This document shows, piece after piece, positions 25,713 through 35,839 of a stretch of 63,977 nt of DNA. Positions within the stretch are counted from its first letter, which is position 1. Each line of letters opens with the position of its first letter. The position numbers and the translations under genes are program-made. The stretch is from Thermoguttaceae bacterium (GTDB lineage Bacteria > Planctomycetota > Planctomycetia > Pirellulales > Thermoguttaceae): assembly GCA_017557195.1 (NCBI GenBank), contig JAFZAL010000053.1, forward strand, positions 1 to 63,977, in the 5' to 3' direction. The notes beneath the pieces are model-generated. The model saw only the letters and a list, made by a program, of their open reading frames with translations, was not told where the DNA came from and did no database searches.

Positions 25713-27653
25713 ATGAGCGAGGAAAACCCGGAAAAAACCCCGGAATCAGATTCCCCTACGCCAGAGACTGCGCCGCTTAAACCAGCGCCGCCGCGTCGCA
25801 AAATTTTAATTGGAACCCAGCGACCGGGAGCTTTAGAGGCTTTCCGTGCAGAAGCTGCAAAGGCTGCTGAAGGTAAGAAAGAAGCGTCGCCCGCTCCCGC
25901 TGCTCAAACCAAACCGGAAACGGTAGAGCAGAAGCCTGTCGTTCAGCCGGAACCGGTTGTTCAAACCAAGCCGGAAGTCGTCGAACAGAAGCCTGAAGTC
26001 AAACCGGAACCGGTTGTTCAAGCTGAGCCGGAAGTCGTCGAACAGAAGGCGGAAGTCAAACCGGAACCGGTTGCTGAAGTCAAGCCGGAAGTCGTCGAAC
26101 AGAAGGCGGAAGTCAAACCGGAGCCGGTTGCTGAAGTCAAGCCGGAAGTCGTCGAGCAGAAGCCGGAAGTTCAGCCTGAACCAAGCGCTCAAGCCAAGCC
26201 TGAACCGACAGATCAAAAGACAGAATCCAAAGACGAATCCGATCGCCGCGATCGACGTGGGAATAAACGCGAACCGAGAGTCAGCAAGGCGCAGCAGATT
26301 CTTGCCGCCGGTCCGGTAGGAAAAGTTTCCAAAATCCCCGTTCCCAACTCTCGAATGCCGTTGCCAGACGAACTTCAAGAGGTATTCGATGCCGTTGTGG
26401 GTCCTTTAGCGGAAGATAACGGTTTTGACGCGGTTCTTGATAACGACACTGTACATAAAGCTGGGGTCGAATTCCAGCAGGACGATAAAGTTGAAGCCAT
26501 CGTTCAGCACATTTCTCGCGAAGACGTCATTCTTGACCTGGGCAACTTTAACCAGGGCGTTGTCTCGCTTCGTCAGTTTGCTGAAACGCCTGAAATTGGA
26601 ACGAAAGTCAAAGTTTCAATCGTTCGATATAACGATGCAGAAGGCTTGTACGAAGTAACTCTGCCATACGCCGCGGCTATTATCGGCGACTGGTCAGAGG
26701 TTCAGGAAGGCATGGTTGTCGACGCTGCCGTTACCGGTCAGAACACCGGCGGTCTGGAATGTGAAGTCGCTCATATTCGCGCCTTCATGCCGGCGGGACA
26801 GGTCAGCATTTATCATCGCGACAACTTCGACGACTTAATCAATACGCACCTGATGGCAGTCGTTCTGGAAGCGAAGCCGGAAAAGCGCAATCTGGTTATC
26901 AGTCACAAGGCGTACGAATTCCGTCAGCAGGAAGCCGAAAAGAAGGAATTCCTCGCCACGATGAAAGAGGGCGACGTTTTCGACGCGGTTGTTCGCAAGA
27001 TTATGCCCTTTGGCTGCTTTGTCGATCTCGGTCACGGCGTTGAAGGTCTGGTTCACATCAGCCGCCTTTCCTGGGGACACGTTACAGATCCCAACGAAGT
27101 CGTTAAAGAGGGCGAGATGATTAAAGTCATGTACCTCAAGACGGACGACAAGGGCAAGCTGAGCTTCTCCCGCCGCGAAACGATGGCAAGTCCATGGGAA
27201 ACCGCGCCGGTCAAGTACGCTGTCAATACGGTTTGCACGGCTAAAATCGTCAAGGTTGAACAGTTTGGCGCGTTTTGCGAACTGGAGCCGGGCGTTGAAG
27301 GTTTGCTTCACATTTCCGAATTGGCTCACCAGCGAGTTGGTCACGTTTCCGACATCGTCAAAATCGGTCAGGAAGTCCAGGTTCAGGTTATTTCCATGGA
27401 TCCGCTGGCGCGCAAAATCGGGCTTTCCATCAAAGCTCTGATTGCTCCTCCGGTTAAGGAAGAATCTGACGAAGACAACCCTGGACATAAGAAAAAGAAA
27501 GAGAATCCGGAAGACCTCGAAGCCAAGCCGCTGGCGAAGAAATATCGCAACAACAAAACCGACAACCTCAAAGGCGGAACGGCTTCCAATTCCGGCTCAA
27601 AATGGGCAACCGATTTCTCAGCGTTGCTGGGAAGCGTCAAAGAAGAAGAGTAA
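25713..27653 (+). CDS. S1-domain RNA-binding protein with Pro/Glu repeat N-terminus (ribosomal protein S1-like)
   Basis: The 646-residue product has a disordered N-terminal third with five to six imperfect 19-residue units (EPVAEVKPEVVEQKAEVKP type, residues ~62-170), then a charged Arg/Asp stretch. About four S1 (OB) domains fill residues ~255-570. The two best are ~420-490 (FGCFVDLGHGVEGLVHIS) and ~505-575 (FGAFCELEPGVEGLLHIS). It probably acts like ribosomal protein S1 in mRNA binding during initiation. The C-terminal tail is basic with KKKK and KKYRNNK. An upstream promoter and leader ORF suggest regulated expression. Confidence 0.85.
   Translation: MSEENPEKTPESDSPTPETAPLKPAPPRRKILIGTQRPGALEAFRAEAAKAAEGKKEASPAPAAQTKPETVEQKPVVQPEPVVQTKPEVVEQKPEVKPEPVVQAEPEVVEQKAEVKPEPVAEVKPEVVEQKAEVKPEPVAEVKPEVVEQKPEVQPEPSAQAKPEPTDQKTESKDESDRRDRRGNKREPRVSKAQQILAAGPVGKVSKIPVPNSRMPLPDELQEVFDAVVGPLAEDNGFDAVLDNDTVHKAGVEFQQDDKVEAIVQHISREDVILDLGNFNQGVVSLRQFAETPEIGTKVKVSIVRYNDAEGLYEVTLPYAAAIIGDWSEVQEGMVVDAAVTGQNTGGLECEVAHIRAFMPAGQVSIYHRDNFDDLINTHLMAVVLEAKPEKRNLVISHKAYEFRQQEAEKKEFLATMKEGDVFDAVVRKIMPFGCFVDLGHGVEGLVHISRLSWGHVTDPNEVVKEGEMIKVMYLKTDDKGKLSFSRRETMASPWETAPVKYAVNTVCTAKIVKVEQFGAFCELEPGVEGLLHISELAHQRVGHVSDIVKIGQEVQVQVISMDPLARKIGLSIKALIAPPVKEESDEDNPGHKKKKENPEDLEAKPLAKKYRNNKTDNLKGGTASNSGSKWATDFSALLGSVKEEE
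25896..26223 (+). repeat. 57-bp tandem repeats in the S1-domain gene
   Basis: The unit encodes 19 residues (EPVxxxKPEVVEQKxEVxP). At least four full and two partial copies are seen, differing mainly by synonymous or conservative changes, with near-identical central copies that suggest recent slippage. Confidence 0.8.
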
Positions 27654-27661
27654 AAACCGAT

Positions 27662-27685
27662 GCGGCAAGTTTAACCGCTTGCCGC
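27662..27685 (+). terminator. Hairpin after the S1-domain gene
   Basis: GCGGCAAG pairs with CTTGCCGC (8 bp, 8-nt loop), 8 bp past the stop codon. No T-run follows, so termination may be weak and metK may receive read-through. Confidence 0.5.
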
Positions 27686-27737
27686 TAATTACATAAACAT
27701 TTACCACTAACCACTCATTTATACAGGAGAAATTAAA

Positions 27738-28955
<1,218 letters not shown>

Positions 28956-28997
28956 TCACTGCTTTGGGCGGCGTCCTTATCAGGACGTATAAAAACA

Positions 28998-29039
28998 AAA
29001 AAAGCGAGAGTGGCGCGTTTGCAACTCTCGCTTTTTTTA
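28998..29039 (+). terminator. Rho-independent terminator of metK
   Basis: AAAAAAGCGAGAGT pairs with ACTCTCGCTTTTTT around a 12-nt loop; the A-tract/T-tract symmetry may let it act on both strands. Confidence 0.9.
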
Positions 29040-29096
29040 TTCCCGAGTAACCGAATATGATTCTTCTTTTGGAGAGACGTTCAAGAAATAAAAAAA

Positions 29097-29170
29097 TGGG
29101 CGAAACTGGACTCGAACCAGCGACATCTACCTTGTAAGGGTAGCGCTCTAACCAACTGAGCTAATCGCCC
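29097..29170 (-). tRNA. tRNA-Val (anticodon UAC)
   Basis: The minus strand folds as a cloverleaf: acceptor GGGCGAT with TTCGCCC (last pair T-T), D-stem GCTC/GAGC, anticodon stem CTACC/GGTAG with loop CTTACAA (anticodon TAC) and T-arm GCTGG-TTCGAGT-CCAGT. CCA is not encoded. It is 74 nt long with discriminator A. Confidence 0.95.
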
Positions 29171-29446
29171 TTTGCGAAATGTAAATTTCAGTATTTAATT
29201 ATATTGATTATTGCTTTTTGTCAAGGGGGCAAACAGGGCAAGGCAGGGCGGCAAAAGTTAAAAAGGATTCTTTTCTATCAAATTACATTTTAATACCCGG
29301 GCGGGAGGATGAGATTTCTGGGAAGCGGACATTGTCCGCGAAAAAACAATATGTTAGTTATTTTTGGCGGGTAATACCCGCCCCCCGTAAGCAATGTTCC
29401 CAAATTCTGAACGCACCCCGGGAGCGGCGCCTCGCCGCCGGCCCGG
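29171..29446. other. Intergenic region with small palindromes
   Basis: The stretch between the tRNA and the argC promoter holds GCGGAC-att-GTCCGC (29325-29339), GGCGGGT-aat-ACCCGCC near 29364-29380 and a reversed fragment (about 29420-29437) of the GGCGAGGCGCCGCTCCC repeat seen at 31.4 and 47.6 kb. No gene is seen. Confidence 0.55.
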
Positions 29447-29474
29447 TTGAATAATCTTCAAAACTTGCTATAAT
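29447..29474 (+). promoter_or_regulatory. Sigma-70-type promoter for argC
   Basis: TTGAAT (29447-29452) and TATAAT (29469-29474) are 16 bp apart, about 55 bp before the start codon. Confidence 0.75.
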
Positions 29475-29529
29475 TCATTTATCTATATTATTTACAACAA
29501 CCTTGGTTTTATCGGAGAAAGATTCAGCC

Positions 29530-30546
29530 ATGACTAAAACGCGAGTCGCAATTTTAGGCGCGACGGGGTACACCGCCAGCGAATTGATTCACCTGTTTGC
29601 CCGCCATCCGTACGCGGAAATCACCGCATTGACAACGCGAAGCGAAGACCGTCCGCACGTTGCCGACGTCCATCCGTCCGTCCGCGGGCTTTTGGACTTG
29701 TATCTTGAACCGCTCACGGACGACGAACTGGCGGCGCGCGCGGACTGCGTGTTCTGCTGTCTGCCGCACAAGGCGTCGGCTGACCGCGTACCGGGGCTGC
29801 TGGACCGAGGAATGAAGGTTATCGACCTCTCCGCCGACTATCGTCTGGACGACGCTCAGACGTTTACGGAATGGTACGGCGAAACCCACCCCGATCCGGA
29901 CCGATTGGGCAAGACGCCCTACGGGCTGCCGGAACTGTTCCGTGACAAGATCGTCGGCGCGAATCTGGTTGCCAATCCCGGCTGCTATCCGACATCGTCG
30001 ATTCTGCCGCTGACGCCCTTGCTGCTCAACGGGTACATCAAGCCGGAAGACATTATTATCGACTCCAAATCCGGAACCAGCGGAGCGGGAAAATCCCTCA
30101 AGCCGGGGAACATGTACTGCACCGTCAACGAGAACTTTCAGGCGTACGGCGTTGGCACACACCGTCACAGACCGGAAATTGAACAGGTTATCGCCCGCAA
30201 AACCGGGACGCTGCCGTCGGTGATTTTCACGCCCCACCTGGTCGCCATGGACAGAGGCATTTTCACAACAACGTACTCGTTGCCCGCCAAGGCGGCAGAC
30301 GAAAAAGAACTTATCGCCTGTCTGCGAGATTTCTATAAGAACGAGCAATTCGTTCGCGTTATGGATGCGCTGCCTTGCGTCAAGGCGGTAGCGCATACCA
30401 ACTTCTGCGACATGACGGTTCGCGTCGTTCGCAACCGCGTCATGACGCTCAGCTGCATTGACAACCTCGTTAAAGGCGCGTCCGGCGCCGCGCTGCAGAA
30501 TTTCAATATTCTGTACGGATACCCGGAGAACACCGCGTTGATTTAG
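29530..30546 (+). CDS. argC: N-acetyl-gamma-glutamyl-phosphate reductase
   Basis: The 338-residue protein has an N-terminal Rossmann motif (VAILGATGYTASEL) and the catalytic Cys in NPGCYPTSS, with the family's later HRHRPEI histidine segment. It makes N-acetylglutamate semialdehyde with NADPH in arginine synthesis. Other arg genes are not adjacent, so the pathway is dispersed. The MTKTRV start is chosen over a TTG nine codons upstream because GGAG sits at a workable 12-nt distance. The stop is followed within a few bases by a heptamer array. Confidence 0.93.
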   Translation: MTKTRVAILGATGYTASELIHLFARHPYAEITALTTRSEDRPHVADVHPSVRGLLDLYLEPLTDDELAARADCVFCCLPHKASADRVPGLLDRGMKVIDLSADYRLDDAQTFTEWYGETHPDPDRLGKTPYGLPELFRDKIVGANLVANPGCYPTSSILPLTPLLLNGYIKPEDIIIDSKSGTSGAGKSLKPGNMYCTVNENFQAYGVGTHRHRPEIEQVIARKTGTLPSVIFTPHLVAMDRGIFTTTYSLPAKAADEKELIACLRDFYKNEQFVRVMDALPCVKAVAHTNFCDMTVRVVRNRVMTLSCIDNLVKGASGAALQNFNILYGYPENTALI

Positions 30547-30547
30547 T

Positions 30548-30647
30548 TGCGAGTGCATAGTGCTTAGTGCATAGTGAGGGGAGCGCTTTGCGTACTAGCG
30601 CTAAGTACGACTTCCTATTCCCTACTCCCTATTCCCCATTCCCTAAA
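30548..30647. repeat. Double heptamer array, two families
   Basis: A TAGTGCA/TAGTGCT array (30554-30580) leads into a centre GGAGCGCTTTGCGTAC, then a CTATTCC/CTACTCC array (30612-30645) that runs to the ATG of folE. The two arms are of different families, so this one is not self-complementary throughout. Confidence 0.75.
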
Positions 30648-31241
30648 ATGATTGACAAACCACGAATCGAAAAAGCCGTTCGAGAGATCCTGCTTGCTAT
30701 TGGCGAGAACCCGGACAGAGAAGGGTTGCTGGAAACGCCGGCGCGCGTTGCCAGAATGTACGAAGAGATTTTTTCAGGGCTGGAGCAAGACCCGGCGATA
30801 CATCTGAAAAAGTTTTTTACGGAAGAGTATAACGAAGTCGTGCTGGTAAAGGACATTTCATTTAACAGCATGTGCGAGCATCATCTTATGCCGTTTTTCG
30901 GGAAAGTTCATATCGGATACATTCCTGGCGGGAAAGTAATCGGTCTGAGCAAGATGGCGCGCGTTGTGGAAACGATCGCCCGCCGTCCGCAGATTCAAGA
31001 ACGCATGACGGAATCCATCGCCAAGCTGATGGTCGAAGAGCTTCACGTCAAAGGCGTTGCTGTTATCGTCGAAGCGGTGCATACGTGCATGACGATGCGC
31101 GGAATCAAAAAGCCGGGATCGAAATGCGTTACATCGGCGTTAAAGGGCGTGTTCATGAAGAACCCTGCTGCAAGAAGCGAACTTCTCACGCTCATTTTCG
31201 GACACGAGCACGGCGGTGCCGGCGTGTTCGATATAGACTAG
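30648..31241 (+). CDS. folE: GTP cyclohydrolase I
   Basis: The 197-residue protein has the zinc Cys/His motif [10 protein letters not shown], the catalytic HIGYIP and GLSKMAR segments and the second Cys in [10 protein letters not shown]. It makes dihydroneopterin triphosphate from GTP, the first step to folate or related pterins and queuosine. An upstream ATG at 30567 is in frame, but the 27 residues it adds are encoded by the heptamer array (FPTPYSPFP), so the [11 protein letters not shown] start is preferred; no Shine-Dalgarno is present. Confidence 0.94.
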   Translation: MIDKPRIEKAVREILLAIGENPDREGLLETPARVARMYEEIFSGLEQDPAIHLKKFFTEEYNEVVLVKDISFNSMCEHHLMPFFGKVHIGYIPGGKVIGLSKMARVVETIARRPQIQERMTESIAKLMVEELHVKGVAVIVEAVHTCMTMRGIKKPGSKCVTSALKGVFMKNPAARSELLTLIFGHEHGGAGVFDID

Positions 31242-31402
31242 CGGCGGCGAGGCGTTTTGCTGGTTCGTTAGCACACAGATTTAACAGATTGAACGGATTC
31301 GTGCCGATTGGTTATCGGTCGTCTTTTATTGATTTTCTCCCCTTTACTAAAGTTTTTTGGAAAGGGGAGTTTGAGGGGAAGAACCTTTTTTTCAAAAAAG
31401 GG

Positions 31403-31472
31403 CGGCGAGGCGCCGCTCCCAATCCGCGCTGCCGCGCGCATGCCGACAATCGCTCCCGTTGGTCGCTTGCGT
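31403..31472 (+). repeat. Dispersed repeat B, copy 1
   Basis: It begins CGGCGAGGCGCCGCTCCC and ends with GCTCCCGTTGGTCGCTTGCG. The same order recurs at 47609-47680, and a reversed fragment lies near 29420-29437. GGCGAGGCGCC is itself palindromic. Confidence 0.8.
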
Positions 31473-31474
31473 CA

Positions 31475-31547
31475 AACGTCGAGAAGTGTGCATTACAAAA
31501 CGACGAAGCCGAAAACCTTCTCTGGATGGCGCCCGTCCCTGGGCGCC
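31475..31547 (+). repeat. Dispersed repeat A, partial copy
   Basis: It shares GACGAAGCCGAAAACCTTCT and flanking sequence with 37306-37485 and with the reversed copy at 44035-44206. The final palindrome differs: GGCGCCC-gtccct-GGGCGCC here instead of GTAGCCC/GGGCTAC. Confidence 0.8.
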
Positions 31548-31704
31548 TTGTTTGTATATCAAATAAACGCTGTTCGGGACGCTGTTTCATTGGCAGGCGA
31601 GGACGCCTGCGGTCGACGAGGACGTCGACCCTCCGTAGAACATTGATCAGCGCTTTGCGCCAACTCCTCACTCCTCACTCCTAACTAATTCCCCCCCTCT
31701 CTCC

Positions 31705-31732
31705 TTGAAAGATTTCTCTTATTATATATAAT
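31705..31732 (+). promoter_or_regulatory. Sigma-70-type promoter for ileS
   Basis: TTGAAA (31705-31710) and TATAAT (31727-31732) are 16 bp apart. The leader is about 50 nt, too short for a T-box. Confidence 0.8.
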
Positions 31733-31789
31733 ATGCTCTAACGTATTTTGTATAGATTAACCCAAATACAAACAGCAAGAGAATAAATC

Positions 31790-34700
31790 ATGTTTCAGCC
31801 GGTCGATAAATCATCGTTTCCGAAACAGGAAGAATCGTTGGTAAAGTGGTGGGAAGAAAACCGCATTTACGAAAAGTCGTTGGAACTGCGGAAAAACGCG
31901 CCGTCGTTCGTCTTCTTTGAAGGTCCGCCGACAGCGAACGGGCATCCGCACCCGGGGCACTGCCTCACCCGCGCCATTAAAGACCTTTTCCCGCGCTATA
32001 AGACGATGAAAGGGTTCCTCTGCACTCGTAAAGCGGGCTGGGACACCCACGGGCTTCCCGTCGAGGGCGAAGTCTGCAAAGAGCTGGGCATCAAAACCAA
32101 AGAGCAGATTATCGAATACGGAATCGAGCCGTTCGTTCAGCTGTGCCAGAAAAGCGTCTTCCGGTACATTACCGAATGGGAAGACCTGACCAAGCGAATC
32201 GGATTCTGGGTCAATCTCGACGAGGCGTACGTAACGTATCACAAGAGCTTTGTCGAGTCGGTCTGGCATTCTCTCAAAACGCTCTTTGACCAGGGCTTGC
32301 TGTACCAGGGACACAAAATTGTCTGGTGGTGGGCGCAGGGCGGAACCGCTCTGTCTTCCGGCGAAGTCGGGCAGGGCTATCGCGAAGTTGCCGACCCGTC
32401 TGTATTTATCAAGTTCCCGCTGGTAGACGACCAGACGTTCCCGGACGAATCCCTTCGCGGGGCGAGCCTTGTCGTCTGGACAACCACGCCGTGGACGCTG
32501 CCGTCTAACCAGTTCGCCGCCGTCAAGCCGGATCTGGACTACGCCTTGCTGGAATTCGAGCCGATTCCCGATAAAAACGGAAACGTTGCCCCGGCAGACC
32601 CCGCCGCCAACGACGCTGGGAAGTTTGTCGTCGCCGTCGCTTTGGCAGACGTCGTTGCTGGCAAGCTGAAGAAAAAGGCGAGAATCCTCAAGACGTTCAA
32701 GGGTTCAGACTTGATCGGTCTGCGATACGTCCCGCCGTTTGACTACTATTACAAAACGCTCGGAAACCAGCAGGGCGAACTGCTCGACGGTACAAAAGAA
32801 TACATCGCCTGGCGAGTCGTTCCGGCGGAATTCGTTACAACCGATTCCGGGTCTGGTCTGGTTCATCAGGCGCCCGCCTTTGGCGAAGACGACCACGGCG
32901 TTCTGCTCGATCAGCAAAAGCGTTACAAGGTTGACGAAAACGGAAACACGACGGGACCGGAACTCATCTGCGCCGTCGGTCCGGACGGGAAGTTTACGGA
33001 AATCGCCTCTGACTGGACGGGACGCTGGGTCAAAGAAGCCGACAAAGACATTTCCCGCAACCTCAAAGAGCGCGGAATCCTGCTCCATCTGGAACAGTAC
33101 CTGCACGAATACCCGTTCTGCTATCGCGAAGAGAAAGACCCGTTGATTCAGTATCCGCGTAAAAGCTGGTATATCAAAACGACGTCGTTTGTCGACCAGA
33201 TGCTGGAAAACAACAGCCAAATCAACTGGATGCCGGATCACATCAAAGACGGTCGTTTCGGCAACTTCCTGGCAACCAACGTTGACTGGGCGCTGTCGCG
33301 CGAACGGTTCTGGGGCACCCCGCTGCCGATTTGGGTTTGCGAAAAAACGGGGCAGATGGAAGCTATCGGCTCGTTTGACGAACTGCTCAGCAAACCCGGC
33401 GTAACAGGTCGGGAAGAATGGGAGAAGGCAAAGGCAAAATACAAAGCCGAGACCGGCGAAGATCTCTGTGACGATCTCCAGGTTCACAAGCCGTATATTG
33501 ACTACATCACCTACGATTCCCCCTTCGCGCCGGGCGCCAGAATGAAGCGCGTTCCGGAAGTTATCGACTGCTGGTACGATTCCGGCTCGATGCCGTTCGC
33601 TCAGTGGGGCTGGCCCAACAAACCGGGGTCAGACGCAGACCTCAAAGAGCATTTCCCCGCCGACTTCATTTCCGAAGCCATCGACCAAACCCGCGGCTGG
33701 TTCTACTCTCAGCTGGCGATCAGCACAATGATGTTCGGGAAAACCGGTACGGAACGAGAAAACGCGCTGGCGAAAGACCTGCCGTATCCGCACCCGTTCA
33801 AAAACTGCATCGTTTTGGGCTTGATGCTTTCGGAATGGTGGGAATCGGCAGACGGAAAAGTCTTCCTCACCGCCGACGCCGCTAAAGAGGCGGGCGTCAA
33901 GGCAGAAAAGAAAGTCGGGAAGATGTCGAAATCCAAGCGGAACTACCCGTCGCCGCAGCAGATTTTCGACACGCTCGGCGCGGACGCCTTGCGCTGGTAC
34001 TTCTACGCCACTCAGGCGCCGTGGAACTCCGTGATTTACTCCACCCAGGCGATTCGCGATTCCGTGCCGGAATTCCTGCTGCGTCTGTGGAACGTCTACG
34101 GGTTCTTTACCATTTACGCCAACATCGACGGCTTCGACCCGAAAAAGGCTCAGCCTCGACCTGTCGCGCAGCGCGCGGAACTGGATCGCTGGATTCTGTC
34201 CGAACTCAACAAGACGATTAAAACTGTTACAGAAAAGATGGACGCCTACGACAGTTTCGGCGCCAGCGCCTGCATTTCCGCATTTGTAGACGCGTTGAGC
34301 AACTGGTACGTCCGTTCCAGCCGCGACCGGTTCTGGGCGTCTGACAAACAGGACGCAGACAAGATCGACGCGTACTCTACGCTCTACGAGTGCTTGACGA
34401 CGCTGGTCAAGGTTATCGCGCCGTTCGTCCCGTTCATTTCCGAAAAGATTTATCAGGCGCTCGTCGCCAGCCAAAACGCGTCCGCGCCGGAATCGGTTCA
34501 TCTGTGCGACTACCCCGTCGCAGACGAATCCCTCATCGACGAAACGCTGTCCTTCCGCATGGGTCTGGTTCGGGAAATCGTTTCTCTCGGACGCGCCGCC
34601 CGCAGTTCCGCGAAGCTCAAGGTTCGTCAGCCGCTGAAAAAAGTGGAAGTCGTTCTGACGGACGATTCCAACGTCGAATGGCTTGTCAGTCACGAAACGC

Positions 34701-35290
34701 TTGTCGCAGACGAACTCAACGTCAAACAGGTTGCCTATACAACCGACGCGGCAGAGTATATCGAATACAATATTCTGCCGGACTTGAAAAAGCTCGGTCC
34801 GAAACTCGGCAAAAACATCGGCGCGCTTCGCAACTGGCTCAAAACCGCCAACGCCAAAGAGTTGCTGGAACAGATGAAAGCCAACGGCAAAGTAACAGTC
34901 GAACTCAACGGAACGGCTGTCGATTTGGCGGAAGACGAGCTGATTATTCGTCTGTCTGCAAAAGAGGGCTGGACGGCAGCTCAAGGCGACTATTGCGTCG
35001 TCGTCCTGTCGACTGAACTGGACGAGGCGTTGCTGGCGGAAGGTTTGGCGCGAGAAATCGTCCACGCGATTCAGAACTTGAGAAAAGAATCCGGCTGCGA
35101 GTACACCGACCGCATTCAGGTCTCGCTCGTTTCCGACGCCGCCGACCTGACAGCCGCTCTGCTCCGGTTCGCCGACTACATCAAGGCGGAAACGCTCAGC
35201 ACCGAGCTGACGTCCGCACCGCTTGACGGCGTCGCCCCGGTCGAAGTCAAACTGGACGGCAAACTCGCGCAGCTGTACTTGAAGAAGTAG
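31790..35290 (+). CDS. ileS: Isoleucyl-tRNA synthetase (eukaryote-like type)
   Basis: The 1166-residue enzyme charges tRNA-Ile. The class I HxGH motif is HPGH (54-57, in ANGHPHPGH) and the KMSKS motif is intact at about 711-715. The editing domain ([12 protein letters not shown]) is present. The length, the GHPHPGH variant and the long C-terminal region match the IleRS2 group, whose members often resist mupirocin; that property is family knowledge, not tested here. Strong promoter and terminator flank it, so it is monocistronic. Confidence 0.95.
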   Translation: MFQPVDKSSFPKQEESLVKWWEENRIYEKSLELRKNAPSFVFFEGPPTANGHPHPGHCLTRAIKDLFPRYKTMKGFLCTRKAGWDTHGLPVEGEVCKELGIKTKEQIIEYGIEPFVQLCQKSVFRYITEWEDLTKRIGFWVNLDEAYVTYHKSFVESVWHSLKTLFDQGLLYQGHKIVWWWAQGGTALSSGEVGQGYREVADPSVFIKFPLVDDQTFPDESLRGASLVVWTTTPWTLPSNQFAAVKPDLDYALLEFEPIPDKNGNVAPADPAANDAGKFVVAVALADVVAGKLKKKARILKTFKGSDLIGLRYVPPFDYYYKTLGNQQGELLDGTKEYIAWRVVPAEFVTTDSGSGLVHQAPAFGEDDHGVLLDQQKRYKVDENGNTTGPELICAVGPDGKFTEIASDWTGRWVKEADKDISRNLKERGILLHLEQYLHEYPFCYREEKDPLIQYPRKSWYIKTTSFVDQMLENNSQINWMPDHIKDGRFGNFLATNVDWALSRERFWGTPLPIWVCEKTGQMEAIGSFDELLSKPGVTGREEWEKAKAKYKAETGEDLCDDLQVHKPYIDYITYDSPFAPGARMKRVPEVIDCWYDSGSMPFAQWGWPNKPGSDADLKEHFPADFISEAIDQTRGWFYSQLAISTMMFGKTGTERENALAKDLPYPHPFKNCIVLGLMLSEWWESADGKVFLTADAAKEAGVKAEKKVGKMSKSKRNYPSPQQIFDTLGADALRWYFYATQAPWNSVIYSTQAIRDSVPEFLLRLWNVYGFFTIYANIDGFDPKKAQPRPVAQRAELDRWILSELNKTIKTVTEKMDAYDSFGASACISAFVDALSNWYVRSSRDRFWASDKQDADKIDAYSTLYECLTTLVKVIAPFVPFISEKIYQALVASQNASAPESVHLCDYPVADESLIDETLSFRMGLVREIVSLGRAARSSAKLKVRQPLKKVEVVLTDDSNVEWLVSHETLVADELNVKQVAYTTDAAEYIEYNILPDLKKLGPKLGKNIGALRNWLKTANAKELLEQMKANGKVTVELNGTAVDLAEDELIIRLSAKEGWTAAQGDYCVVVLSTELDEALLAEGLAREIVHAIQNLRKESGCEYTDRIQVSLVSDAADLTAALLRFADYIKAETLSTELTSAPLDGVAPVEVKLDGKLAQLYLKK

Positions 35291-35349
35291 GAATTCGTAA
35301 CAACCGCAAGTGTCACGCTTGCGTCGGGGAGTGCAGTATTTTTCGGAGT

Positions 35350-35386
35350 GCGAGAGGGAAGCGTAAGCGGAACTCTCGCTTTTTTG
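35350..35386 (+). terminator. Rho-independent terminator of ileS
   Basis: GCGAGAG pairs with CTCTCGC across a 16-nt loop and is followed by seven T residues. Confidence 0.85.
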
Positions 35387-35743
35387 TTAATCAGAATCGC
35401 TCTAATCGGCGAGCGTAGCTCGCTACAGAAAACCTCTTCTTGACGGCAAGCCGTCAAGTACGAAAGCGGCGCCAAGGCGCCGCACTCCGAAACGCAGTCG
35501 TCCCCTGCCGCCGAAGAAAACTTTTAAGCCGCAAAGAACGCAAAGAGCGCAAAGCAATCTTTAAAACTTTGCGTACTTTGCGAACTTCGCGTGAGTTCTT
35601 TTCCGGGCGCTTACGCACCCCGGCTCGTCTGCGCTTTGCGGCGGCAGCATCAGAGAATCTTTTTCGCAGGAAAGCCCGCTCGAACAGCTGGTTCGCGGAC
35701 ATCCTGTCCGCAAAAGAATTCCATCTGAATAAACGTTCCTCTC

Positions 35744-35771
35744 TTGCAATCGACTAAATTTACGTTATAAT
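35744..35771 (+). promoter_or_regulatory. Sigma-70-type promoter for the LRR-like gene
   Basis: TTGCAA (35744-35749) and TATAAT (35766-35771) are 16 bp apart, about 70 bp before the start. Confidence 0.75.
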
Positions 35772-35839
35772 CAAGTATAATAAACAAGTTGAATCATTTC
35801 CCCCTTTTGTTCAAATCGCCATCCGTTCCGAGAAAAATC

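Larger units (their letters stand above)
31242..31789. other. 548-bp intergenic mosaic of dispersed repeats plus ileS promoter
   Basis: In order: an AATCTGT-type 9-mer repeat (about 31272-31300), dispersed repeat B (31403-31472), dispersed repeat A partial (31475-31547), a GGACGCCTGCGGTCGACG mini-palindrome area (31600-31630), an ACTCCTC heptamer array (31660-31685) and the ileS promoter. No gene is supported; the 112- and 270-codon readings are composed of repeats. Confidence 0.65.
35291..35839. other. 549-bp intergenic region: terminator, repeat mosaic, promoter
   Basis: The ileS terminator is followed by GAGCGTAGCTC and CTTGACGGCAAGCCGTCAAG palindromes (about 35410-35457), GGCGCC units (35466-35483), a 9-bp repeat of CGCAAAGAA type facing its complement (35527-35590), the right half of repeat A (35659-35696), GCGGACA-tcc-TGTCCGC (35695-35711) and the promoter of the next gene. 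No gene is seen. Confidence 0.65.

Noticed and set aside
27654-27737. SAM riboswitch before metK
   Set aside because: Only 84 bp lie between genes, containing one simple hairpin and a ribosome binding site.
31308-31646. Short reading containing NDEAENLLWM, also present at 37160-37363 and 44157-44360
   Set aside because: The shared peptide comes from a dispersed DNA repeat occurring in both orientations; no stable start, ribosome site or length conservation.
31705-31789. T-box riboswitch before ileS
   Set aside because: The predicted leader is only about 50 nt with no T-box sequence.
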